A stretch of DNA of 5,712 nt from Coriobacteriaceae bacterium (lineage in GTDB: Bacteria > Actinomycetota > Coriobacteriia > Anaerosomatales > D1FN1-002), in contig PNNM01000071.1 of NCBI GenBank assembly GCA_013824215.1, positions 1-5,712 on the forward strand, given 5' to 3'. Both the position numbers and the translations under genes were made by a program. The notes beneath the pieces were generated by a model. It did no database searches and was not told where the DNA came from. It saw only the letters and a program-made list of their open reading frames with translations. Positions within the stretch are counted from its first letter, which is position 1, and each line of letters opens with the position of its first letter. Below are positions 1 to 5,323 of this stretch, in pieces.

Positions 1-562
1 GCTCGCGTTCACGTCGCCCATGGCGCCGTTCCTGGACCCGGGTTCGCTGGCCTACGACGATCCCGAGCGCTATGGCTACCGTCGGCTCGCGACCACGCTC
101 GAGGAGCATCGCCAGCTGCTCGTGCAGCCGTCCTGGAAGCACATCATGAACTACGAGTCGCGCACGATGTCCCGCGACGAGATGGTGGATGCCACCTATC
201 GCGCGGCGGTCGGGGTCAACGACGTCAAGGCCTCGGCCGGCATCATCGCCCCGGAGGCGGCGGCACGCACGCGCGATCGCATCCGGCAGGCGCGCGAGAC
301 GATGTCGCGCATCGACGAGGTCATGGCGGTCTCGGACCCCGCGGCCCGCGCCGAGCGTCTGCTGGCACTCCGGCACGAGGTGGCGCGCCTCAACGAGTCC
401 ACCGCGTACGAGAAGCGCGAGCTGGTCTGGCCGTCCCGCACGGCGCTGTCGCACGTGCTCAACGCGGTCGCGTTGTGGGTGCGCGAGAACCTCGCTATGC
501 TGTTCGGGCTCCGACCCCCCGTCGTCCCCGACAGGACGAGGTCGCACAAGCCGGAGGTCTAG
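1..562 (+). CDS. Cobalamin-binding radical SAM protein, C-terminal part (partial)
   Basis: The reading frame is open to the left edge (first full codon at base 2), so the Met at 20 is probably internal and the N-terminus lies outside the window. The visible 186 residues begin with a proline/glycine-rich stretch (PMAPFLDPGSLAYDDPERYGY, about visible residues 6-26). Next come TLEEHRQLL and PSWKHIMNYES (about 32-52), then a predicted helical, charged tail (about 85-140). From memory this resembles the C-terminal region of B12-binding radical SAM proteins of the Ta0216 type, whose function is unknown. The B12-binding domain and the CxxxCxxC cluster motif would lie upstream and cannot be seen, so the family call rests on the C-terminus alone. 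The stop codon (560-562) directly abuts the menG start, implying translational coupling and one operon. It could instead be another protein sharing this tail. Confidence 0.68.
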   Translation, partial: LAFTSPMAPFLDPGSLAYDDPERYGYRRLATTLEEHRQLLVQPSWKHIMNYESRTMSRDEMVDATYRAAVGVNDVKASAGIIAPEAAARTRDRIRQARETMSRIDEVMAVSDPAARAERLLALRHEVARLNESTAYEKRELVWPSRTALSHVLNAVALWVRENLAMLFGLRPPVVPDRTRSHKPEV

Positions 563-1294
563 GTGCCCGACCGGACACGTCCAGCTCACGAGGCCGGAGA
601 GGCCACGACAGAGCGCGTGCAGGGCATCTTCTCGGGCATCGCGGGCAGCTACGATCTGATCAACGCGCTCGCCTCGTTCGGCATCGACCGGCTGTGGCGG
701 CGTGCGGTCGTGCGGATGTCGGGCGCGGGTCCCGACACGCGGGTTCTGGATCTCTGCTGCGGGACCGGCGACCTGGCGCTGGCGATGGCGCGACTGGCGC
801 GACCGGCGGTCCTCGTGGCCACCGACTTCGTGCCCGAGATGCTCGCCATCGCCGAGCGCAAGGCGGCGCGACACCCCGCGGGGCCGGCGCCCGAGTTCCG
901 GCAGGCCGACGCGCAGGCGCTGCCTTTCGAGGACGCCTCCTTCGATGTGGTCACGGTCGGCTTCGGCGTCCGCAACCTGCCCGACCGCACCGCCAACTTC
1001 CGCGAGGTGCTTCGCGTGCTCGCACCGGGCGGCCGCTACGTCGTGCTCGAGTTCTCTCGGCCTCCCTCGCGGGTCTTCCGGGCCCTCTACCACTGGTATC
1101 TTCGCTCGGTCGTGCCTTGGCTCGGCGGCCTGTTCGCCCACGACCGCGAGTCCTACCGGTACCTGAACGACTCGATCCTGCGCTTCCCGGTCCAGGATGT
1201 GCTGGCCCGCGAGCTCGAGGACGCCGGTTTCGCCGAGGTGAGCTGGCGGGATCTCACGTTCGGCATCGTCGCGGTGCACGTGGCGCACGCCTAG
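563..1294 (+). CDS. menG: Demethylmenaquinone methyltransferase (MenG/UbiE family)
   Basis: This 243-residue class I SAM-dependent methyltransferase is expected to methylate demethylmenaquinone to menaquinone, the last ring step of menaquinone synthesis, at the inner face of the membrane. Visible family marks are the N-terminal IFSGIAGSYDLINALASFGIDRLWRR region (residues 22-47), the SAM-binding motif I VLDLCCGTGDLAL (61-73), and ATDFVPEMLAIAERKA (86-101) with the acidic residue expected to bind the ribose. Further on are GFGVRNLPDR (133-142) and LAPGGRYVVLEFSRP (153-167). The length is normal for the family. The GTG start at 563 is supported by GGAGG at 553-557 with 5-base spacing, and it abuts the upstream stop codon without a gap. 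A ubiquinone role (UbiE) is possible by homology, but the apparent Gram-positive style and the neighbouring deaminase favour menaquinone. Confidence 0.95.
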   Translation: MPDRTRPAHEAGEATTERVQGIFSGIAGSYDLINALASFGIDRLWRRAVVRMSGAGPDTRVLDLCCGTGDLALAMARLARPAVLVATDFVPEMLAIAERKAARHPAGPAPEFRQADAQALPFEDASFDVVTVGFGVRNLPDRTANFREVLRVLAPGGRYVVLEFSRPPSRVFRALYHWYLRSVVPWLGGLFAHDRESYRYLNDSILRFPVQDVLARELEDAGFAEVSWRDLTFGIVAVHVAHA

Positions 1295-1318
1295 CCGCGA
1301 CGCCGCACGACGCTGGGG

Positions 1319-1324
1319 TACCAT
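1319..1324 (+). promoter_or_regulatory. Possible -10 element ahead of the amidohydrolase gene
   Basis: TACCAT in the 70-bp gap after menG matches four of six bases of the -10 consensus, in a very GC-rich setting. No credible -35 element is seen 16-18 bases upstream. If real, transcription would start around 1331, giving a leader of about 35 bases. The gene could equally be read through from menG, because no terminator is visible between them. Confidence 0.25.
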
Positions 1325-1364
1325 TAGCGGCGACCCGTGGCATCCTGAAAGGCGCCGAGCCGAC

Positions 1365-2714
1365 ATGCTGTTCACAGCCCGCTACGTGCTCCCCGTGACG
1401 TCGCCGCACATCTCCGACGGTGCGGTGCTCGTCCGAGACGATCGCATCGTCGAGATCGGGTCTCGCGAGGACCTCGTCGCGCGGCATCCGGACGAACCGG
1501 TCACCGACTTCGGCCTGGCCGCGCTGCTCCCCGGCTTCGTGGATCTGCACACGCATCTGGAGTACACGGCGTTCCGCGGCCTCGTCAACGACCTGCCCTA
1601 CACCCGCTGGAAGCTGCAGGTCGTGGAGCGCGAACAGGTCCTGGACGACCGGGACTGGCAGGATTCGGCGATGCTCGGCGCGCTTGAGACCCTGCGCTCC
1701 GGCATCACGACGATCGCGGACATCACCAGTTCCGGCGCGTCGGCCCGCGCCGCGGTCGCGGCCGGCTTGCGCGGTGTCATCTACCGCGAGGTCAGCACGA
1801 TGCGCAAAGCCGAGGTGCCCGACGTGATGTCGCGCGCCGCCGAGGACATGGCCGCCTGGCTGGCGGCCGCCGATCCCTCGCTCATCCGAGTGGGCCTCGC
1901 TCCCCACGCCCCCTACTCGTGCCATCCCGAGCTGTACCGCGCCGTGGCGGTCGAGGCGGCCGCGCACAGCGTCCCGGTCTCGACGCACCTGGCCGGTTCG
2001 CGCGACGAGTACGATTTCGTGAAGTACGGTTCCACATCGTTCGCCGTCGATTTCGAGGACCCCACCCGTTGGGCGGACGTCGGCTGGCTGCCGACCGGGG
2101 TCAGCCCGGTGCGCTACCTGCTGCAATGGGGCTTCTTCGACGCACCCGGGATCGTCGCGGTGCACTGCGTGCAGGTCGACGAGGAGGACATCGACGTCTT
2201 GGCGGGCCGCGGTGTGGCCGTGGCCTACTGCGCCCGCTGCAACGCCAAGCTCGGCATGGGCGTGGCGCCGCTGAAGTCGTTCATGTCGCGAGGGATGACG
2301 GTCGGCATAGGGACGGACTCACCGGCGAGCAACGCCACGATGGACTTCTTCGACGAGATGCGTTTCGGGATGATGCTGCAGCGTGCTCTGAGCGGCGAGG
2401 CCGGCTTCCTGTCCGCCGAGCACTTCGTGAGGATGGCGACCATCGGCGGCGCCAAGGCCTTGGGTATGGACGCGGAGATCGGCTCGCTCGAGCCGGGCAA
2501 GCAGGCCGATCTCGTCGCGGTCGCCCTCTCGCATAGCCACCAGATCCCGACGCAGGACCCGTACTCCGCCCTGGTGTTCACCGCCAACCAGGAGAACGTG
2601 CTGATGACGATGGTCGCCGGACGCGTCATGTTCGAGGGCGGGGAGTGGGCGACGCTGGATCCGGCCGAGATCAAGGACCGCGTCGAGCCTATCCGCGTCA
2701 AACTGAGGGGCTGA
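1365..2714 (+). CDS. Amidohydrolase, MTA/SAH/aminofutalosine deaminase-like
   Basis: This 449-residue cytosolic metal-dependent hydrolase belongs to the COG0402-type deaminases. An N-terminal beta-sandwich segment (1-55) leads into LPGFVDLHTHLEY, with metal ligands H62 and H64. LAPHAPYSCHPE carries H181, STHLAG carries H208, VHC carries H267 and GTDSPASN carries D318. The C-terminal GSLEPGKQADLVAV (373-386) is typical of the superfamily. The spacings H181-H208 (27) and H267-D318 (51) equal those I recall for the characterised deaminase TM0936. The residue three after H208, normally a catalytic Glu, is Gly211 here. Beside menG, the likeliest role is aminofutalosine deamination in futalosine-route menaquinone synthesis; methylthioadenosine or S-adenosylhomocysteine deamination is the alternative. 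The ATG at 1365 has only a modest GAAAGG (1347-1352), 12 bases upstream. Confidence 0.85.
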   Translation: MLFTARYVLPVTSPHISDGAVLVRDDRIVEIGSREDLVARHPDEPVTDFGLAALLPGFVDLHTHLEYTAFRGLVNDLPYTRWKLQVVEREQVLDDRDWQDSAMLGALETLRSGITTIADITSSGASARAAVAAGLRGVIYREVSTMRKAEVPDVMSRAAEDMAAWLAAADPSLIRVGLAPHAPYSCHPELYRAVAVEAAAHSVPVSTHLAGSRDEYDFVKYGSTSFAVDFEDPTRWADVGWLPTGVSPVRYLLQWGFFDAPGIVAVHCVQVDEEDIDVLAGRGVAVAYCARCNAKLGMGVAPLKSFMSRGMTVGIGTDSPASNATMDFFDEMRFGMMLQRALSGEAGFLSAEHFVRMATIGGAKALGMDAEIGSLEPGKQADLVAVALSHSHQIPTQDPYSALVFTANQENVLMTMVAGRVMFEGGEWATLDPAEIKDRVEPIRVKLRG

Positions 2715-2720
2715 GCCATC

Positions 2721-3194
2721 GTGTCCGAGACCGGTACCGTCGTCGCGAGGCAGGACCGGATGGTGGATGTGAGGCTCACGGCCACCGAGGGCTGCGCCCA
2801 CTGCGGCGCGTGCGCGCCCGATGACGACGCCATGATGATGACCGGGGTCGTGGACCGTCTCGGGGCGGCCGTCGGGGATATCGTGACCGTGGACTTCGAT
2901 CCTGCCGCTCGAGGGCGCTTGACTGCGCTCGCGTACGTGCCGCCGGTCGCGGGGCTCATCCTCGGCTACGTGGCGGGCTTCTTGCTCGGCAGGCTGCTCG
3001 GAGCGGACGCGGACGCGATCGGCGCCATCGGCGCTCTCGCGGGCGGCGTCGTGCTGCTCGCGACGGTGCGTCCGGCGGCGGCGGCGCTCGCGTCGCGGTC
3101 GGGCTACCGCCCGCAGGTCCGTGCTATAATCTCGCGGTCCGGGAGGCCCTCCCGGCCGGGACCGCCCGACGGCGGTCAGTCGGAACCAGAGTAG
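2721..3194 (+). CDS. rseC: SoxR-reducing system protein RseC/MucC family
   Basis: This is a 157-residue inner-membrane protein. The N-terminal cytoplasmic part reads ETGTVVARQDRMVDVRL and then has a cysteine cluster EGCAHCGACAP with Cys25, Cys28 and Cys31. That matches the cysteine-rich N-terminus of the RseC/MucC family, which could bind a metal or a redox cofactor. Two hydrophobic helices follow (about residues 69-92 and 98-120), joined by a short loop, and then a basic tail. Known relatives act with Rnf/Rsx electron-transfer complexes in reducing SoxR or modulate envelope-stress sigma factors; which role applies here is not visible. The GTG start is supported by GAGGGG at 2705-2710 with 10-base spacing. 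The start lies 6 bases after the amidohydrolase stop, so the two are probably cotranscribed. The last 20 or so residues are low-complexity and overlap an internal promoter and dyad. Confidence 0.85.
   Translation: MSETGTVVARQDRMVDVRLTATEGCAHCGACAPDDDAMMMTGVVDRLGAAVGDIVTVDFDPAARGRLTALAYVPPVAGLILGYVAGFLLGRLLGADADAIGAIGALAGGVVLLATVRPAAAALASRSGYRPQVRAIISRSGRPSRPGPPDGGQSEPE
3122..3130 (+). promoter_or_regulatory. Extended -10 promoter inside the 3' end of rseC
   Basis: TGCTATAAT is a perfect TATAAT hexamer (3125-3130) preceded by the TGn extended -10 motif. Such an A/T-rich hexamer stands out in this GC-rich DNA. No TTGACA-like -35 is present at 16-18 bases, which is acceptable for extended -10 promoters. 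It would drive the small membrane protein gene at 3204, with transcription starting near 3137 and a leader of about 67 bases. Confidence 0.6.
3134..3165 (+). promoter_or_regulatory. GC-rich dyad at the expected transcription start
   Basis: GCGGTCCGGGAG (3134-3145) pairs with CTCCC (3149-3153) and, after a 5-base bulge, with GGACCGC (3159-3165). The outer 7-bp arms can instead be extended by GG pairing with CC across a single bulged G. The dyad begins 3 bases after the TATAAT box and spans the likely start site, a position typical of an operator. No T-run follows and a ribosome binding site comes shortly after, so it is not an ordinary terminator. It also encodes the low-complexity end of RseC. 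Confidence 0.35.
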
Positions 3195-3203
3195 GAGACG
3201 CAC

Positions 3204-3581
3204 GTGAGCGATCAGGACTTCTTCTTCGACGAGGAAGAGAAGCCGGTCGCGCCCGCGAAGGGCGCCATGACCGGTGCGAAGACCGTGGCCAAGGGTGCGG
3301 CGCAGCCCGTGTCCGCCGTAGGCGTCCCGTTCTTCGATCAGAGTGTGAGCATGACGGTCGCGTCGCTCGCGGCGGTCTGCGCACTCCTCCTCGGCGTGAT
3401 CGTCGGCTTCGCCGTCAAGCCCGCCGGTATCAGCGTTCCCGCGGCGGTGTCCGGCGGCACCGGCGGCGCGGGCGCGCCGCAGCTCTCGGAGGAGCAGCTG
3501 GGCAGCGGACAGCTGCCGGCCGGCCACCCGGACATCGCCGGCGGCCAGGGCGGCGCTACGGCCACAACCGGCACCAAGTAG
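3204..3581 (+). CDS. Small single-pass membrane protein of unknown function
   Basis: I do not recognise this 125-residue protein. It begins with an acidic/aromatic patch (DQDFFFDEEEKP, residues 3-14) and continues with a lysine/alanine-rich linker (15-40). One strong transmembrane helix follows (about 49-71), then a Gly/Ala/Pro-rich segment. The tail ends with QLPAGHPDIAGGQGG (103-117). The GHP motif resembles a short conserved motif I recall near TPR or cytochrome-c-related membrane proteins, but that is only a resemblance. With the positively charged linker before the helix, the short tail is likely outside the membrane. The GTG start is supported by AGGAG at 3193-3197 with 6-base spacing, overlapping the rseC stop. 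Its own promoter lies at 3122-3130. The following TPR protein has a similar anchored design, suggesting a shared envelope role. Confidence 0.8.
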   Translation: MSDQDFFFDEEEKPVAPAKGAMTGAKTVAKGAAQPVSAVGVPFFDQSVSMTVASLAAVCALLLGVIVGFAVKPAGISVPAAVSGGTGGAGAPQLSEEQLGSGQLPAGHPDIAGGQGGATATTGTK

Positions 3582-3594
3582 CCCCCGCACCTTC

Positions 3595-3636
3595 CCGACG
3601 CCCGGCGGCCGGCGTGCGTGCCGGGCCGGGCGTCGG
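3595..3636 (+). terminator. Long hairpin in the gap before the TPR gene
   Basis: A perfect 12-bp stem (3595-3606 with 3625-3636) is extended by an inner 5-bp stem (3609-3613 with 3620-3624), after a 2-base bulge, around a 6-base loop. It lies 14 bases after the stop codon at 3581. No run of T follows, so it is not a canonical intrinsic terminator. It may be a T-less terminator, a transcript-stabilising 3' structure, or a processing site between two cotranscribed genes. Confidence 0.45.
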
Positions 3637-3672
3637 CGCAGTGTCCGAACACCTCGTCTTTCGGAGGCCCGC

Positions 3673-4350
3673 ATGGCCATCGACAAGAGCAACACGAAGC
3701 CTTGGGTCAAGGTCGTCATCATCGTGGTGGCGCTCTCGTTCGTGGCGGCGTTCATCCCGGGCCTGTGGACCGCGCTGAGCGGCAGCGGCCAGCAGAACAG
3801 CGCGACCGGTGGCAACGGCCAGCTCGAGCAGGTGGCCAAGCAGCACGCCGGTCAGATCGCCAGCCTGAAGGGGTTGCTGGCCAGCGATCCTACGAGCTAC
3901 ACGGTGCTGGTCGCGATGGGGAACGCCTACTTCGACTGGGCCGCAGCGACGGCTCAGGCCTCCACCGACAGCGGGATCGAAGGACCCATGTGGGAGTCGG
4001 CGACCATCTACTACGAGCGTGCGCTCGCGGCCAAGTCCGGGGATCCGAGCGTGGGGACCGACATGGCCATCGCGTACTTCTACGGCGGCCGGACGGCCGA
4101 GGCGATCGCGGCGGTCGAAGTGGTGCTCGCGAAGAACCCCGAGTTCGCGGCGGGGCTGTACAACGCCGGCATCTTCTACCAGGCCGCCGGGCGCAACGCG
4201 GACGGGGTCGCCGTGCTCACGAAGTACATCGCCGCGGACCCGCAGGGCACCTCAGGGCAGATCGACCGCGCCAAGCAGATGATCACGCAGATGCAGGGCT
4301 CGGCCGGATCACCGTCGCCGGGGTTGTCCTCGACACTGACGACTCCCTAG
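3673..4350 (+). CDS. Membrane-anchored tetratricopeptide repeat protein
   Basis: This 225-residue protein has a short N-terminus with lysines (MAIDKSNTKPWVK), one transmembrane or uncleaved signal-anchor helix (about 13-34), and a Ser/Gly/Gln linker (35-50). A mostly helical TPR-like domain follows. The clearest repeats are about 127-156 (TDMAIAYFYGGRTAEAIAAVEVVLAKNP) and 161-190 (GLYNAGIFYQAAGRNADGVAVLTKYIAADP). An earlier one begins near 75 and is interrupted by an insertion around 92-107. The tail is Ser/Pro/Thr rich. TPRs are protein-protein scaffolds, so an envelope assembly or adaptor role is likely, but the partner is unknown. Similarity to cytochrome c biogenesis TPR proteins (CcmH/CcmI-like) is possible but unproven. 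The ATG at 3673 is supported by GGAGG at 3663-3667 with 5-base spacing. It converges with the minus-strand STAS gene 16 bases downstream. Confidence 0.87.
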   Translation: MAIDKSNTKPWVKVVIIVVALSFVAAFIPGLWTALSGSGQQNSATGGNGQLEQVAKQHAGQIASLKGLLASDPTSYTVLVAMGNAYFDWAAATAQASTDSGIEGPMWESATIYYERALAAKSGDPSVGTDMAIAYFYGGRTAEAIAAVEVVLAKNPEFAAGLYNAGIFYQAAGRNADGVAVLTKYIAADPQGTSGQIDRAKQMITQMQGSAGSPSPGLSSTLTTP

Positions 4351-4366
4351 CGTCGCACGCAGCCGG

Positions 4367-4723
4367 TCACTTGTTGACGGCGTGCTCGCCGAGCACGGCG
4401 AGCGCCTCATCCATGCTCGACGATGTCGAGAAGATGCCGTTCAGCCGCGTGAGCGCCAGGATGTTGTCCACGGTCTCGTTGGTCACCAGGACGAGCCTGC
4501 CGCCCTGCGCCCCGTACTCCTTCGACAGCGAGAGCAGCAGGCCGAGGCCTGAGCTGTCCAGGTAGTCGAGCCCCGAGAGGTCGACGACCGTCGATGTGGG
4601 GGACGACCTCAGTATGCGGTCGATGTTCATCCGCAGCGAGGCGCACTCGGCGTAGTCGAGATCCCCGGTCAGCGTGAGCGTCCAATACGGCTCGGCCTGT
4701 TCGAGATCGACTGTCAGCGGCAT
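4367..4723 (-). CDS. STAS-domain protein, anti-anti-sigma factor type
   Basis: This is a 118-residue single STAS domain. The strand-helix-strand pattern begins with WTLTLTGDLDYAECASLRMNID (14-35), and VVDLSGLDYLDSSGLGLLLSL (46-66) carries the signature DSSGLG. In the SpoIIAA/RsbV family a serine in this motif (here Ser57 or Ser58) is phosphorylated by an anti-sigma kinase. The dephosphorylated form binds the kinase and frees a sigma factor. The end (TRLNGIFSTSSSMDEALAVL) matches the family's last helix. The open frame runs far upstream, but the start at 4723 is fixed by a strong ribosome binding site and by the N-terminus of the domain. No kinase or sigma gene is in the window, so its partner is unknown. 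It is divergent from, and paralogous to, the STAS gene at 4892. Confidence 0.9.
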   Translation of the reverse strand: MPLTVDLEQAEPYWTLTLTGDLDYAECASLRMNIDRILRSSPTSTVVDLSGLDYLDSSGLGLLLSLSKEYGAQGGRLVLVTNETVDNILALTRLNGIFSTSSSMDEALAVLGEHAVNK

Positions 4724-4728
4724 CCCGA

Positions 4729-4736
4729 CCTCCTCC
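4729..4736 (-). promoter_or_regulatory. Strong ribosome binding site fixing the minus-strand STAS start
   Basis: Read on the minus strand this is GGAGGAGG, placed 5 bases before the ATG at 4723. It decides the start within an open frame that otherwise extends about 315 codons further upstream, antisense to the neighbouring genes. Confidence 0.75.
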
Positions 4737-4812
4737 GTGCGCGCTCCGTGCTCGGCGTGTGTCGCAGGTGTATCTACCCGTTCCCCGCGGCAGCCACCGC
4801 CGCAGACGGCGT

Positions 4813-4842
4813 TTGTGGCGCAGGACGTGCGGGCGGTACAAT
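4813..4842 (+). promoter_or_regulatory. Probable promoter of the plus-strand STAS gene
   Basis: TACAAT (4837-4842) matches five of six -10 bases. TTGTGG (4813-4818) is a weak -35 with an 18-base spacer. This would give a leader of about 43 bases before the ATG at 4892. It sits in the 168-bp region shared with the divergent STAS gene, for which I see no equally clear promoter; only a weak TAGATA on the minus strand (4771-4776). Confidence 0.45.
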
Positions 4843-4891
4843 CGCGCGGAGCGGCAAGGGCCTTAGTCGAGAAGAAGAGGGCTGACGGCAC

Positions 4892-5227
4892 ATGGAACTG
4901 GATGTCCGCGCCACGCGCGAGAACGGCGTATGCGTGCTGGAGCTTCACGGCGAGGTGGACGTGTACACGTCCCCCGCGCTCAAGGAGCGGCTCGTGGCCG
5001 CCATCGAGGACGGCTGCAACGACATCGTGGTCGCACTCGACGGCGTGGGCTTCATCGACAGCTCCGGTCTCGGCGTTCTCGTGGGAGGGCTTCGCCGAGC
5101 CAAGGAGCGCGGTGGCGCGATCCGCTTGGTGTGCACGCGCGACAACATCCTGAAGATCTTCCGCATCACCGGTCTGGACAAGGTCTTCCCGACGTTCGCC
5201 ACGCTCGAGGAGGCCAAGGAGTTCTAG
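4892..5227 (+). CDS. STAS-domain anti-anti-sigma factor (RsbV/SpoIIAA-like)
   Basis: This 111-residue single STAS domain matches anti-anti-sigma factors closely along its whole length. VCVLELHGEVDVYTSPALKERL (13-34) forms the first strands and helix. IVVALDGVGFIDSSGLGVLVGGLRRAKERGG (45-75) carries the phosphoserine motif DSSGLG, with Ser57/Ser58 at the same positions as in the divergent paralogue. IRLVCTRDNILKIFRITGLDKVFPTFATLEEA (77-108) is the typical C-terminal part. Known relatives are switched by a serine kinase/anti-sigma factor and a PP2C-type phosphatase and release a stress or sporulation sigma factor; neither partner is in the window. The ATG at 4892 follows an AGAGG (4876-4880) at a rather long 11-base spacing. 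It is likely a single-gene unit, with its own promoter and hairpins downstream. Confidence 0.93.
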   Translation: MELDVRATRENGVCVLELHGEVDVYTSPALKERLVAAIEDGCNDIVVALDGVGFIDSSGLGVLVGGLRRAKERGGAIRLVCTRDNILKIFRITGLDKVFPTFATLEEAKEF

Positions 5228-5229
5228 CC

Positions 5230-5250
5230 GCCCGCGCTTCCAGCGCGGGC
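5230..5250 (+). terminator. Hairpin directly after the STAS gene
   Basis: A perfect 9-bp stem, GCCCGCGCT paired with AGCGCGGGC around a 3-base loop, starts 3 bases after the stop codon. No T-run follows, so it would be a T-less terminator or a 3' stabilising structure. Its tight position after the stop favours a termination role. Confidence 0.5.
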
Positions 5251-5268
5251 ACCTCACGCACACCCTTC

Positions 5269-5292
5269 CCGCGGCGGCTTCGTCCGTCGCGG
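5269..5292 (+). terminator. Second hairpin between the STAS gene and tat
   Basis: CCGCGGCGG (5269-5277) pairs with CCGTCGCGG (5284-5292) over 9 bp, including one G-T wobble, around the loop CTTCGT. It lies 18 bases after the first hairpin and 31 bases before the tat gene. It could back up termination or act in the tat leader. No T-run follows. Confidence 0.35.
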
Positions 5293-5323
5293 CAACGACG
5301 AGACTCGGGAGGGCGAAGGCCCC

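Noticed and set aside
475..1398. 307-codon plus-strand frame overlapping menG
   Set aside because: Arg/Gly-rich shadow translation in another frame of menG, which itself has clear methyltransferase motifs.
1254..2165. 303-codon minus-strand frame
   Set aside because: Antisense shadow of the amidohydrolase, with no plausible motif and no ribosome binding site evidence.
3134..3165. Intrinsic terminator after rseC
   Set aside because: No T-run follows, the structure starts right after a -10 box, and it lies inside the rseC coding end. An operator or leader structure fits better.
2319..3839. 506-codon open frame on the minus strand
   Set aside because: It is antisense to the amidohydrolase end, rseC and the small membrane protein gene. 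Its translation is Arg/His/Asp-rich low-complexity sequence, as expected from opposite-strand frames in GC-rich DNA, and it has no recognisable domain.
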